NCBI GenBank assembly: GCA_026005175.1
Contig: BPKO01000001.1
Coordinates: forward strand, 186,001 to 250,000
Source: Candidatus Tectimicrobiota bacterium
GTDB taxonomy: Bacteria > Tectomicrobia > Entotheonellia > Entotheonellales > Entotheonellaceae
Direction: 5' to 3'
Length of the DNA stretch: 64,000 bases
Positions 1 to 8,364 of the stretch are shown one piece after another. Made by a program: the position numbers and the translations under genes. Positions within the stretch are counted from its first letter, which is position 1. Every line of letters starts with the position of its first letter. The notes under the pieces are model-generated. The model searched no databases, had not been told where the DNA came from, and saw nothing but the letters and a program-made list of their open reading frames with translations.

Positions 1-143
1 GGGGACTGCCCCACGTAGGCACAGAAGGCGGCCAGCAGGCGCAGGCGCTCCTCGCAGGCCTGCGGCGGCACGCCGGACTGCTGCTGCAGGCCCTGGAGCC
101 AGGTCTGCACGCTGCGGTAACAGAGCAGCTGTTCCGCGGTCAT
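1..143 (-). CDS. Partial CDS at left edge, N-terminus only (unidentified)
   Basis: An open frame starts with ATG at 143 and runs off the left edge after about 47 codons. It begins MTAEQLLCYRSVQTWLQGLQ. It starts 4 nt after the stop of the upstream nitroreductase gene (TGA, then GGCC, then ATG), so the two are probably translated as one operon. The visible helical segment, ending in FCAYVGQS, resembles the N-terminal SAM-like domain of tyrosine recombinases in pattern only. Too little is visible to name a function. Confidence 0.45.
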   Translation of the reverse strand, partial: MTAEQLLCYRSVQTWLQGLQQQSGVPPQACEERLRLLAAFCAYVGQS

Positions 144-147
144 GGCC

Positions 148-933
148 TCACTCCGGCAGGCCGAAGGCCCGCGCCAGCATTTTCACTTCCTCGCGGCGCC
201 AGGGCAGGGGAGCTGGGGCTTGCAGCATGCGGGCGGCTTTGAGCCGCTCCACCACTGCCGGGTCGCGGTGGAAGGGCTGGCCGTAGCGCCCCTCGAAGTA
301 AAGCTCGGCAAAAGGCGGCCGCGGCCGCTGGCCCCCAGCTTCCCACGACTCGGCCGGGTAGCCCACCAGCATGGCGTACAGGGGCATCCAGTGGTCAGGC
401 ACGCCAAAAGCCTCCTTGGCACGCCGGGGCTCAAAAGCGCTCAGGCACGCCCCTAGGCCTTCGTCAAAGGCAGTAAGCAGGGCCTGGCAAATGGCGATGC
501 CGCAGTCAACGGCCACCGCAGCCACCAGCCGCACCGGGTCGCGGGTGAGGGGCTCGAGGATCTGGGCCCACACCACCTCGTCGACGAACTTGTAGCTCCA
601 GCCGTGGGTGGCGTTGAGGGCACCGACGTCGATGAGCTCTTTGAGCGTCTGGCCGCGCGAGCGCTGCAAGGCGTGCAGGTCGCCGTAAAAGTAAATGTGC
701 ACCGGGGCCAGGTCAAGGGTCAGCGCCGAAACGGGCGTTTTGAGGGCTTCGAGCACTTCGGGGGCCAGCTCGTCGCGCTGCACGACGATGGCGCGCAAAA
801 ACGTGGCATTGACGGCGCACGAGGCGAGCCGTGCCGCCTCAAGGATGGCCTGGATCTTGTCGCGCTCCACGGGCCGGTAAGGCAAGAAATAGCGAATCGA
901 GCGGCGGCGTCCGATGACTTCTTTGAGCTCCAT
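148..933 (-). CDS. Nitroreductase family protein (FMN-dependent)
   Basis: A 261-aa protein with the nitroreductase fold signature. The N-terminus (VIGRRRSIRYF) is the conserved first helix with the FMN-binding Arg-Arg-Ser-Ile-Arg, followed by ILEAARLASCAVNA. A C-terminal LGACLSAFEP...VPDHWMPLYAMLVGYPAE segment matches the family's conserved region that contacts the flavin. Members are cytoplasmic flavoproteins that reduce nitro groups, quinones or enones with NAD(P)H; the substrate cannot be read from sequence. The C-terminal tail of about 50 residues is longer than in the minimal enzyme. It is divergent from the cupin gene and likely cotranscribed with the partial gene at the left edge. Confidence 0.85.
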   Translation of the reverse strand: MELKEVIGRRRSIRYFLPYRPVERDKIQAILEAARLASCAVNATFLRAIVVQRDELAPEVLEALKTPVSALTLDLAPVHIYFYGDLHALQRSRGQTLKELIDVGALNATHGWSYKFVDEVVWAQILEPLTRDPVRLVAAVAVDCGIAICQALLTAFDEGLGACLSAFEPRRAKEAFGVPDHWMPLYAMLVGYPAESWEAGGQRPRPPFAELYFEGRYGQPFHRDPAVVERLKAARMLQAPAPLPWRREEVKMLARAFGLPE

Positions 934-1094
934 GCGGTACCATCCTCCTGCAAGCCAACCTGCCCCGCGGCGACTGGGGACCGGGCTCTGGGCCGGCCGC
1001 GGTGCTTCCTAACAGGTTTGCCCGAAGCTGTCAAGGGCGGGCGTGAAGGGCAGCGGTTGCCCCCATCACGGCAATGCTTCAGAGGGAGGCGGTC

Positions 1095-1412
1095 ATGGAG
1101 AGCAAGTACGTGCCCGACTGCAAAGCCTTCGACGCGCAGAAGATGCGCAAAGTCAACCTGTTTGAGACCGAGCGGCTGTTTTGCGACCTCTACTGCTTTG
1201 AGCCCGGCCAGGAGCAAAAAGCGCACACCCATGGCGGTGCCGACAAGATCTACTACGTGCTCGAAGGCCGCGGCACGTTTCACATCGGCGGCGAGAGCCG
1301 GGAGCTGGGGCCCCAGAGCATCGTCATGGCACCGGCAGGGGTGGCGCACGGGGTGGTGAACCCGGGGCCCGAGCGGCTGGTGCTGCTTGTCTACATGGCG
1401 CCCAAACCCTAA
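1095..1412 (+). CDS. Small cupin-domain protein
   Basis: A 105-aa single-domain cupin. Cupin motif 1 is visible as KAHTHGGADKIYYVLEGRG (metal-ligand His-Thr-His and the later Glu), and motif 2 as MAPAGVAHGVVNPG with the last ligand His. The ATG at 1095 is chosen over an in-frame ATG at 1074 because AGAGGGAGG lies at good distance just before it. Such proteins bind a divalent metal and act as sugar-acid or aromatic dioxygenases, isomerases or sensors; no substrate is evident. It is followed after 14 nt by the M20 hydrolase gene, suggesting a two-gene operon. Confidence 0.8.
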   Translation: MESKYVPDCKAFDAQKMRKVNLFETERLFCDLYCFEPGQEQKAHTHGGADKIYYVLEGRGTFHIGGESRELGPQSIVMAPAGVAHGVVNPGPERLVLLVYMAPKP

Positions 1413-1426
1413 GCGGAGGGACAGCG

Positions 1427-2602
1427 ATGACGGTGGCAGAGCGGGCCCTGGCGGCCCTCGACGAGACCGCCTTGGTCACCCTTACCCAGGAGTTGGTGCG
1501 CCTGCGCAGCATCAACCCGCCGGGCGACGAGGCCGCGGTAGCGGCGTACATTGCCGAGCGCCTGCAACGCGCCGGCCTCTTTGCCGAGGTGGTGCCGCAC
1601 CCCGAAGCAGGGCGGGCCAGCGTGGTGGGCGGACTGCGCGGCCGGGGCAACCGCCCGGCCCTGCTGCTGAGCGGGCACCTCGACACGGTGCCGGCAGGAG
1701 AAAGCTGGCAGCGGCCGCCCCTGGCCGCCGAAGTCGACGACGGCAAGCTCTGGGGGCTAGGCAGCAGCGACATGAAGGCAGGGGTGGCGGCAATGCTCGT
1801 GGCGCTGGAGGCCATTCAGCGCAGCGGCGCCACCTTGCAAGGCGACTTGCTCTTTGCCGGCACCGCTGGCGAAGAAGTGGACTCGATGGGGGCCAAGCAG
1901 CTGGTGGCGCAGCAAAAGCTGGGGCGGGTCGGCTTTGTCATCATTGGCGAGCCCACCGCCAACCAGGTCTACACTGCGGAAAAAGGCGTGCTCTGGCTGG
2001 AGCTGCGCACCCACGGGCGCACCGCCCACGGCTCCATGCCACACCTGGGAGTCAACGCCATCCTGCACATGCTCACGCTGCTACAGGCGCTGCGCGCGCT
2101 GGAGGTCCCGTACCAGCGGCATCCGCTGCTTGGGGATTTCACCCTCAACGTAGCCACCATCCACGGCGGCGTAAAGACCAACGTGGTGCCCGACGCCTGC
2201 GCGGCCACCGTCGACTTGCGTACCGTCATCGGCCAGGATCACCAGCAGATCCTCGACCAGGTGCGGCAGCTCATTGACCGCCTGTGCGCCGAAGATGCCA
2301 CCTTCCAGGCCGAAGTGCGGGTGCTTACCGAGCGCGTGCCGCTCGACATTCCGGTCGACGATCCGCACGTGCAGGCCTTTATCCGCGTCCGCGACGCGGT
2401 CACCGGCCAGCCGACCGTTCCCCGTGCGGCCACGTACGCCACCGACGGCTCGGTGTACGTGCCGGCCTACCGCATCCCGATGGTCATTTGCGGTCCGGGA
2501 TTGCCCGAAAAAGCGCACCAGCCCGACGAGTACGTGGAAATCGCCAAGATCGTCGAGGCGGCGCGCATTTACACCCTGGCGGCGCTGGAGCTGCTGGCCT
2601 GA
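1427..2602 (+). CDS. M20 family metallo-amidohydrolase (ArgE/DapE type)
   Basis: A 391-aa dinuclear zinc hydrolase. The metal site is complete: SGHLDTVPAG (His84, Asp86), GLGSSDMKAG (Asp115), the general-base pair GTAGEEVDS (Glu149, Glu150), GEPT (Glu175), and a C-terminal His in KAHQPDEYVEI. The insert of about 110 residues between GEPT and the C-terminal zinc His is the usual lid/dimerisation domain. The family includes acetylornithine deacetylase, succinyl-diaminopimelate desuccinylase and broad N-acyl amino acid hydrolases, and the exact substrate is not decided. It starts with ATG after AGCGGAGGGACAGCG. It is convergent with the cyclase gene, which ends 15 nt away. Confidence 0.88.
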   Translation: MTVAERALAALDETALVTLTQELVRLRSINPPGDEAAVAAYIAERLQRAGLFAEVVPHPEAGRASVVGGLRGRGNRPALLLSGHLDTVPAGESWQRPPLAAEVDDGKLWGLGSSDMKAGVAAMLVALEAIQRSGATLQGDLLFAGTAGEEVDSMGAKQLVAQQKLGRVGFVIIGEPTANQVYTAEKGVLWLELRTHGRTAHGSMPHLGVNAILHMLTLLQALRALEVPYQRHPLLGDFTLNVATIHGGVKTNVVPDACAATVDLRTVIGQDHQQILDQVRQLIDRLCAEDATFQAEVRVLTERVPLDIPVDDPHVQAFIRVRDAVTGQPTVPRAATYATDGSVYVPAYRIPMVICGPGLPEKAHQPDEYVEIAKIVEAARIYTLAALELLA

Positions 2603-2616
2603 GGGGTGCCACTGCC

Positions 2617-3477
2617 TCAGCCGTAGAGGAACTCCGGGGTGACCGTTTCGATGAGGTGCCGCAGGCGCTGGGCGCTGTCGGGGCCGCGGTAGAAGCTCAG
2701 AAACACGCGGGCATGGGCGGCATCGGCACCGCGGGCGTTGGTGCGGCGCGGAATCACCTCCAGCATGCCCTCGTGGGGCACAAAGCCGGCCTGGGCGGCG
2801 AGGCGGTCGCCGGCCACCCCTTCCAGAATGAAAACCGGCGGCTGGCGGCCCAGCAAAATGGGGTGAATGTCGCTGGTCATGCGCAGCGGGTGGCCCTGCG
2901 TCTGCCGCTCCACCGTGGTGCAGTCGATGGCCAGCAGGGAAAGGCCGGCCTCGGCGACCCGCTGCGCCACCTCGACGCTCACGTGAGGTAAGTGGTAGAA
3001 CCCGGCGGCGTCGGGGTGGAAGGCCTCCGCGCCGCGGCGCATGACGGCGCCAAAGCCGGTGAGCAAGACGAGGGCATCGTACTGGCGCAGCTCTTCCAGG
3101 GGGGGCAGCATATCGGCGGTGACAGTTTCGCAGTAGCGCACGCCGTCGCGCTCGTAAAACACCCCGGGATCGGGCCACGCCGACAAGTCGAGCACCCGCG
3201 CCAGCATGGGCAGGTTGATGCGGTAAGCCGGGTTGTTGAGCACCGCGTGCAGGTCGAGGGCGCCGTCAAAGAAGTGCAGGGGCATGTCGATATGGGTGGT
3301 GTTGTGCGCCACGATGGGGCGCAGCTGCCCGTCGTCGCGGATGCCCACCTCGCCGCGCATGTACACGGGTTGCCCTTCGCGCCGGGGCAGCACGGGTCTG
3401 GTAATAATCCTGGCCGCCGTTCCGTACGTAAAATAGCAGTCCAGCGTTAAGTCACACTTGATCAGGCCGTTGCCCAT
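2617..3477 (-). CDS. Cyclase family protein (kynurenine-formamidase-like metal hydrolase)
   Basis: A 286-aa protein with the cyclase-family metal motif HNTTHIDMPLHFF, which corresponds to the family H-x-G-T-H-x-D-x-P-x-H with an Asn-Thr change at the G-T position. A further metal ligand region lies near AIDCTTVERQ...HPLRMTSDIHPILLG. Family members hydrolyse N-formyl or other amide and ester bonds using two metal ions; the substrate is unknown here. The start ATG at 3477 is preceded by GGCAGGAGACCGCC, and the open frame upstream of it does not look like protein. It is divergent from the liv operon. Confidence 0.82.
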   Translation of the reverse strand: MGNGLIKCDLTLDCYFTYGTAARIITRPVLPRREGQPVYMRGEVGIRDDGQLRPIVAHNTTHIDMPLHFFDGALDLHAVLNNPAYRINLPMLARVLDLSAWPDPGVFYERDGVRYCETVTADMLPPLEELRQYDALVLLTGFGAVMRRGAEAFHPDAAGFYHLPHVSVEVAQRVAEAGLSLLAIDCTTVERQTQGHPLRMTSDIHPILLGRQPPVFILEGVAGDRLAAQAGFVPHEGMLEVIPRRTNARGADAAHARVFLSFYRGPDSAQRLRHLIETVTPEFLYG

Positions 3478-3612
3478 GGCGGTCTCCTGCCTCGTCGCAA
3501 CGTGCTGCAGTGCCACTACTATACCACAACCGCCAGGCCCTCGCAGGATGCACCCCGCGCCGGGATGAGGTAAAATCCGGACTTCGTGATACCAGCGGCC
3601 CAAGGAGAGGCG

Positions 3613-4323
3613 ATGGCCCTGCTGACGCTGCGAAACGTGAGCAAGCGCTTTGGCGGCCTGGTGGCCGTCGACGCCGTGAGCCTGGAGGTGCACGCGGGCG
3701 ACGTGCTGGGCATCATCGGCCCCAACGGCTCTGGGAAGACGACGCTGATGAACTGCATCAGCGGCATTTACCGGCCCGAGGCGGGGGAAATCGTCTTCTG
3801 CGGCCGCCGCCTCAACGGCTTGCGGCCGCACCAGATCGCTCGCTTGGGCATGGCCCGCACGTTCCAGGTCACCCGCATCTTCCGCCAGCTTACCGTGCTG
3901 CAAAACATGCTGGCGCCGGTGCTGCACCTTGCGCAGCCCGACGCCCTCCTGCAAGAGCGGGCACGGCACTGGCTGGCGTTTGTCGACTTGCTGGAGATGC
4001 AGGACAGCCTGGGCATGGAGCTCTCCGGGGGACAGCAGAAGCTGCTCGAGTTTGCCCGTGCCCTGATGGGCGAGCCGCAGCTCGTGCTCATGGACGAGCC
4101 CTTTGCCGGTGTCCATCCTGTGCTCAAGGAGAAGCTTATCGGCTGTATTTTAGAGCTTCACCGGCAGGGCAAGACCTTTGTGGTCATCAGCCACGACATG
4201 GCCTCGACGTTTCGCCTGTGCAACCGCATCGTGGTGCTCAGCAGCGGCGCCAAGCTGGCCGAGGGACCGCCGCAGGCGATCCAGCACGACCGGCAAGTCA
4301 TCGACCTTTACTTGGGCGTGTGA
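3613..4323 (+). CDS. livG: Branched-chain-type ABC importer, ATPase subunit LivG
   Basis: A 236-aa ABC ATPase. Walker A is GPNGSGKTT (about residue 36-44), the signature LSGGQQKLLEFARALM, Walker B LVLMDEPFAG, and the H-loop VVISHDM. The motif GMARTFQ in the Q-loop area is typical of LivG, as is the length. The ATG at 3613 is chosen over a GTG at 3586 because AAGGAGAG sits 5 nt upstream of it. It is the first gene of livG-livF-livH-livM; livF starts 2 nt after its stop. The complex imports branched-chain amino acids or, in related systems, amides, urea or aromatic acids. Confidence 0.92.
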   Translation: MALLTLRNVSKRFGGLVAVDAVSLEVHAGDVLGIIGPNGSGKTTLMNCISGIYRPEAGEIVFCGRRLNGLRPHQIARLGMARTFQVTRIFRQLTVLQNMLAPVLHLAQPDALLQERARHWLAFVDLLEMQDSLGMELSGGQQKLLEFARALMGEPQLVLMDEPFAGVHPVLKEKLIGCILELHRQGKTFVVISHDMASTFRLCNRIVVLSSGAKLAEGPPQAIQHDRQVIDLYLGV

Positions 4324-4325
4324 GC

Positions 4326-5042
4326 ATGGTGCTGGTGGTTGACAACCTGGTGGTGGGCTACTGGCGTGACATCGATGTGCTGCAGGGCGTCTCCTTGCAG
4401 GCGGCGGCCGCGCAGCTGGTGAGCGTCATTGGTCCCAACGGGGCCGGCAAGTCGACGCTGCTCAAAGCCATCGTCGGCCTGGTGCCGCCGCGGCGTGGCC
4501 GCGTACTCTTCAACGGGCAAGACATCACCGGCGCCAAGCCCTACACCCTGCCGCCGCTGGGCGTGGGGTACGTGCCGCAGGACAGCGGGGTCTTTGCCAG
4601 CTTGAGCGTGCAGGAGAACCTGGAGCTGGGCACGTGGCTCTTCCGGCACGACCGGGCGCGGGTGCAGCAGGCTCTTGACGCTGTCTATACCCGCTTTCCC
4701 TTTTTGTGGGAAAAGCGGCGGGCCAAGGCCAGGACCCTCAGCGGCGGCCAGCGCAAGATGCTGGAAATCGGACGGGCCTTGATGACCGAGCCGCGGCTGC
4801 TCCTGCTCGACGAGCCCACGGTGGGGCTGTCGCCGGTGATGGCCAAGGAGATCTACCGCGTCATTGCCGACTTGCGGCAGCGGCACCTGACCATCGTGCT
4901 GGTGGACCAAAACGTGCGGCAGGCCCTCGAGGTGGCCGATTACGCCTACGTGCTCGAGCTGGGGCGCACCCGCGACGAGGGGCCGGCGGCCAAGTTTCTC
5001 AGCGACCTAGAGTCGGTGGTGCGCGGCTGGCTGACGCAGTGA
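4326..5042 (+). CDS. livF: Branched-chain-type ABC importer, ATPase subunit LivF
   Basis: A 238-aa ABC ATPase, the second nucleotide-binding subunit of the importer. Walker A is GPNGAGKSTLLKA, the signature LSGGQRKMLEIGRALM, Walker B LLLLDEPTVGLSP, and the family-specific end of Walker B leads to LVDQNV instead of the usual His-loop, which is characteristic of LivF. It starts at the ATG at 4326, 2 nt after livG stops, so translation is coupled. LivF and LivG form the heterodimeric motor below the LivH-LivM permease. Confidence 0.92.
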   Translation: MVLVVDNLVVGYWRDIDVLQGVSLQAAAAQLVSVIGPNGAGKSTLLKAIVGLVPPRRGRVLFNGQDITGAKPYTLPPLGVGYVPQDSGVFASLSVQENLELGTWLFRHDRARVQQALDAVYTRFPFLWEKRRAKARTLSGGQRKMLEIGRALMTEPRLLLLDEPTVGLSPVMAKEIYRVIADLRQRHLTIVLVDQNVRQALEVADYAYVLELGRTRDEGPAAKFLSDLESVVRGWLTQ

Positions 5043-5054
5043 CGGAGGGTGCGG

Positions 5055-5930
5055 ATGCTCACGGCGTACATGCTTGGCCAGGCGCTGCTTTCCGGACTCC
5101 TCATGGGCATTGCTTATGGGCTCATGGGTGCCGGCTTTAACCTCATCTACGGCGTCCTGCGCCTTGTCAACCTGGCGCACGGCGAGTTTCTCATGCTGGC
5201 CGCGTTTGCCACGTACTGGCTGCACGTGCTCCTGGGCCTTGACCCGCTGTCGGCGCTGCCGATCACCGTGCCGCTGTTTTTTCTCCTGGGACTGGGGCTT
5301 TACCGCCTCCTCATTCCCCCGCTGCAGCGCGCCGCTGATCCGGAAACCACCTCTTTTCTCGCCTTTTTTGGCCTTTCCCTGGCCCTGGCCACGGGGGCGT
5401 TCCTGGCCTGGGGGGCCACGCCGCGGGGCATCCCTAACCCTTATCCGCTGACTGCGCTGTCTCTGGGGGGCTTCTTTTTCCCTTTTGGCCGGCTGCTCAG
5501 CGCCGCTGTGTCCCTGGTGGTGGCGCTGCTGTTCCTGTATCTGCTCTACTACACCTATGCCGGCAAGGCGCTGCGGGCCCTCATCGACAACAACCAGGCG
5601 GCCCAGCTGCTGGGCATTCACGTGCAGCGCCTCTCGGCTTATGCTTTTGCCTTGGGCCTTGGCCTCATCGCCGTGGTCGGCACCCTCACCCCGCTGATGT
5701 TCCCCAGCATCGTCCCCAGTATGGGGTTCCCCTTTACCATCGTCTCCGTGGTGGTGGTGGTGCTGGGGGGGCTGGGCAACCCGCTGGGGGCCCTGCTCGG
5801 CGGCATCGTCTTTGGGGTGGTGCTCAACCTGGCGGGGCTGGTGCTGTCGATGTCGCTGGCCCCGGCCATTTCCTTTGCCGTGCTCATCCTCATGATCATG
5901 TGGCGGCCCGAAGGGCTGCTGCCAAGGTAG
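5055..5930 (+). CDS. livH: Branched-chain-type ABC importer, permease LivH
   Basis: A 291-aa integral membrane protein with about eight hydrophobic segments. The conserved GAGFNLIYGVLRLVNLAHGEF near the N-terminus and the late VVVVLGGLGNPLGALLGG loop, which contacts the ATPase, are hallmarks of LivH. The ATG at 5055 is preferred to a GTG at 5049 because the GACGGAGG ribosome site ends 6 nt before it. It follows livF by 12 nt and precedes livM by 10 nt. Confidence 0.9.
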   Translation: MLTAYMLGQALLSGLLMGIAYGLMGAGFNLIYGVLRLVNLAHGEFLMLAAFATYWLHVLLGLDPLSALPITVPLFFLLGLGLYRLLIPPLQRAADPETTSFLAFFGLSLALATGAFLAWGATPRGIPNPYPLTALSLGGFFFPFGRLLSAAVSLVVALLFLYLLYYTYAGKALRALIDNNQAAQLLGIHVQRLSAYAFALGLGLIAVVGTLTPLMFPSIVPSMGFPFTIVSVVVVVLGGLGNPLGALLGGIVFGVVLNLAGLVLSMSLAPAISFAVLILMIMWRPEGLLPR

Positions 5931-5940
5931 GCAAGGAGCG

Positions 5941-6870
5941 ATGCGACGGATCACTGCGATCTATCTGGGCCTGATGCTGCTGGGCGGGGGATTTTTCCTG
6001 CTGGCGCCGCTGCTTTACCGCAGCCTCTCCCTCTTCGTGTTTTTCCTCATGTACCTGGCGCTGACCCAGTCTTTTAACCTCATTTACGGCTACACGGGGT
6101 ACGTGCCTTTTGGCCATGTGGCCTTTTTTGGCGTTGGGGCCTACACCACGGCCATCTTGCGCGCCAACTACGGCGTGCCCATGCTGCCGGCCATTCTGGG
6201 CGGCGCGGTGGTGGCCCAGCTGCTGGCCTTGCTGGTGATGCCCACTTTGCGGCTGCGCGGCGTTTACTTTGCCATCGTCAACTTTTCCATCAGCGAAGCC
6301 ATGCGCGTTATTTGTGCTAATTTGCCCACCGACTTCAGCGGCGGCAGCTTTGGCATTTCCCTGTCGCGCTACTACAACCCGGTGGCCAGTTACTATGCCA
6401 TGCTGGCGGTGGCTGCCCTGGCGCTGCTGACGGTATGGTGGGTGACGCGGGCGCGGCTGCACATCCGCCTCAAGGCCATTAAAGAGGACGATCTGGCCGC
6501 CGAAGTCCTCGGCATCGACACCACGCGCGCCAAGGCCCTGGCCTGGCAGCTAACGGCGCTCTTTCCGGGACTGGCCGGCGGCGTCAACGCCTGGTTCACC
6601 GCCGTGGTGGACCCCAGTACCGCTTTTAACAGCGTCATCACCGTGACGACGATCACCTACACGGTCTTTGGCGGCGCCGGCACCCTCATCGGGCCGGTGC
6701 TTGGCACCCTCGTCCTCTATGCCCTGAACGACTTCGTCTGGAGCCTCTTTCCTTTTGCCAACCTGCTGGTATTTGGCCTCGTGCTCACCGGCGTGGTGCT
6801 GCTCATGCCCCAGGGCGTCGTGGGCTTGCTGGTGAGTCGCTTTCCGCGGCTGCGCAGCGCCGCCCTTTAG
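5941..6870 (+). CDS. livM: Branched-chain-type ABC importer, permease LivM
   Basis: A 309-aa membrane protein with the LivM pattern: LALTQSFNLIYGYTGYVPFGHVAFFGVGAY near the N-terminus and the cytoplasmic ATPase-coupling segment AIKEDDLAAEVLGIDTTRAKALAW. It starts at ATG 5941 after AAGGAG. It is the last gene of the operon and ends directly at a perfect 26-bp palindrome shared with the convergent binding-protein gene. It pairs with LivH to form the channel. Confidence 0.9.
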   Translation: MRRITAIYLGLMLLGGGFFLLAPLLYRSLSLFVFFLMYLALTQSFNLIYGYTGYVPFGHVAFFGVGAYTTAILRANYGVPMLPAILGGAVVAQLLALLVMPTLRLRGVYFAIVNFSISEAMRVICANLPTDFSGGSFGISLSRYYNPVASYYAMLAVAALALLTVWWVTRARLHIRLKAIKEDDLAAEVLGIDTTRAKALAWQLTALFPGLAGGVNAWFTAVVDPSTAFNSVITVTTITYTVFGGAGTLIGPVLGTLVLYALNDFVWSLFPFANLLVFGLVLTGVVLLMPQGVVGLLVSRFPRLRSAAL

Positions 6871-6896
6871 GGGCGCAGCCGCCGGCGGCTGCGCCC
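6871..6896. terminator. Perfect 26-bp palindrome between convergent livM and binding-protein gene
   Basis: The 13-base arms 6871-6883 and 6884-6896 are fully complementary, and the palindrome starts on the base after the livM stop. The convergent gene ends only 10 nt further on. It is probably a bidirectional terminator or mRNA 3' end stabiliser. There is no long U tract, so rho-independent action is not certain. Confidence 0.6.
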
Positions 6897-6905
6897 CGCG
6901 CCCGA

Positions 6906-8153
6906 CTAGCGCTCGCGCCAGGCCGGCATGGGCACGATGGGCTCACGCGTGGCCACCTCCTTGGGCCACACGATTTCTTTGGTAAGGGCTTTGGTCTGGG
7001 GATCTTCTTGCACTTGCGTCACCACCCAGGGCGCCCCGAGCTGGCGTCCCTGCTCATCGACGCGGTAGGGGCCGGTGACGGTGACCAGTTTCCCCGACAG
7101 GCGCAGCGCCGCCTGCTTCAGGCTGTCGGCGTCAAGGGCCCCGGCTTCAAGAATGATCTGCTCTAAGACGACCCCCAAGCCGTAGGCCAGAGCCGACTCG
7201 AAGTCCGGCTCGGCATCGGGAAACTTGGCCTTAAAGCGCTCAATGAACGTCGGGTTGTCGAGGCCGTGGGTAACCGGCCAGTTGATGCGCGCGTCCCATA
7301 CCGTAAGGCCAAAGACGTAGAGGCCGTCGCGGCCCAGCATCTCGATCCACTGTGGCAAGGCCGCATAGACCATGTGCACCTGCGGCACGTTGACGTCGAG
7401 CTCCTTCATCTGTCGCAGCATGTTGGCCTGGGCGTCGATGTAGGCAACATCAATGAAAGCGTCGGGACGCAAGCCGCGCAGCTTTTGCAAAATGGGGGTG
7501 TAGTCCATGGTGCCCGAGGGAAACTTCTCGAACATCACCAGCTGCAGACCCTTGTCCTGGAACCAGCGCCGGTAGGCTTCGGCTTGCGAGGCCGGGAAGG
7601 GCTCGTCGAGGTAGGCGAGGGCCACGCGCTTGACGCCGGTGTGCTGCAGCATCTCCACCACCGCCGAAGGGATGAGCGCCGTGGGCTGCTGCGTGGCCGA
7701 CAGGATGTAGCGGTGTCCCTCGGCGTAGAGGCGGTCAGACGCCGCCGCCCAGATGACGTGAAAGACTTTGTGCTTTTCGGTAATCACCGCCGCAGCGGTG
7801 GTCAGGGTGGAGCTAAACGGCGCCACGGCGATGTCGATGTGGTCTTCGGTGATGAGTTTTTCGTAGAGGCGCACGGTGGTTTCTTTGTTGCTGCGGTCGT
7901 CGTAAGTCTTTAGCTCTACGGGTAGCTTCTTGCCGTAGGCTTTGACGAAGATCCCGCCGCGCTGGTTGACGTCGTCAAGCCACACCTGCAGGCCCTTGTA
8001 GCCCTGCAGCGAGGCAAAGCTGTAGGTGCCTGTCGAGGCGATGGTCATGCCGAGGAGAATGCGGTCCTTGGCCGGCGCGGCGGTGGCCAGGAAGAGCAAG
8101 GCCAGCAGGCTGAGGATCCAGAGGCCGTTGGTGCGAAGATGACGCAAGCGCAT
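6906..8153 (-). CDS. Branched-chain-type ABC importer, periplasmic binding protein
   Basis: A 415-aa type I periplasmic binding protein. The N-terminus has a Sec signal: basic MRLRHLRTNG, a hydrophobic core LWILSLLALLFLATA and an Ala-x-Ala-like site before KDRILLG. The mature part begins with LGMTIASTGTYSFASLQGYKGLQ, as in LivJ/LivK-family receptors, which contain a Leu/Ile/Val-binding Peripla_BP_6 domain. The start ATG at 8153 is preceded by GGAGAGGACG; longer upstream reading is not protein-like. It sits convergent to livGFHM, so it is likely the receptor of that importer, although transcribed separately. Confidence 0.88.
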   Translation of the reverse strand: MRLRHLRTNGLWILSLLALLFLATAAPAKDRILLGMTIASTGTYSFASLQGYKGLQVWLDDVNQRGGIFVKAYGKKLPVELKTYDDRSNKETTVRLYEKLITEDHIDIAVAPFSSTLTTAAAVITEKHKVFHVIWAAASDRLYAEGHRYILSATQQPTALIPSAVVEMLQHTGVKRVALAYLDEPFPASQAEAYRRWFQDKGLQLVMFEKFPSGTMDYTPILQKLRGLRPDAFIDVAYIDAQANMLRQMKELDVNVPQVHMVYAALPQWIEMLGRDGLYVFGLTVWDARINWPVTHGLDNPTFIERFKAKFPDAEPDFESALAYGLGVVLEQIILEAGALDADSLKQAALRLSGKLVTVTGPYRVDEQGRQLGAPWVVTQVQEDPQTKALTKEIVWPKEVATREPIVPMPAWRER

Positions 8154-8263
8154 CGTCCTCTCCTTCTCACGCGGGTATTCCGTGGTGACCAGCGGTGTCA
8201 CTATAGCGCCGGCCCGTCGGGGACTCAACCAAAAACGCTGGCGGTGCCGCGTTGGGGAAGCAA

Positions 8264-8293
8264 TTGACAAGCGCCGGGCGGGTGTGGTACCTA
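8264..8293 (+). promoter_or_regulatory. Sigma70-like promoter for cofG-cofH-dapA
   Basis: TTGACA at 8264-8269 and TACCTA at 8288-8293 are separated by 18 bp. It lies about 70 nt upstream of the cofG start in the only stretch of the divergent gap with a good -35 box. The -10 is a weaker match. Confidence 0.5.
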
Positions 8294-8364
8294 TCAGCCA
8301 CTGGCGCCTGACGACACCCCGGCGGGGAAGGCGAAGCAATGGCTCCTCTTGAGACGTCCCGGCC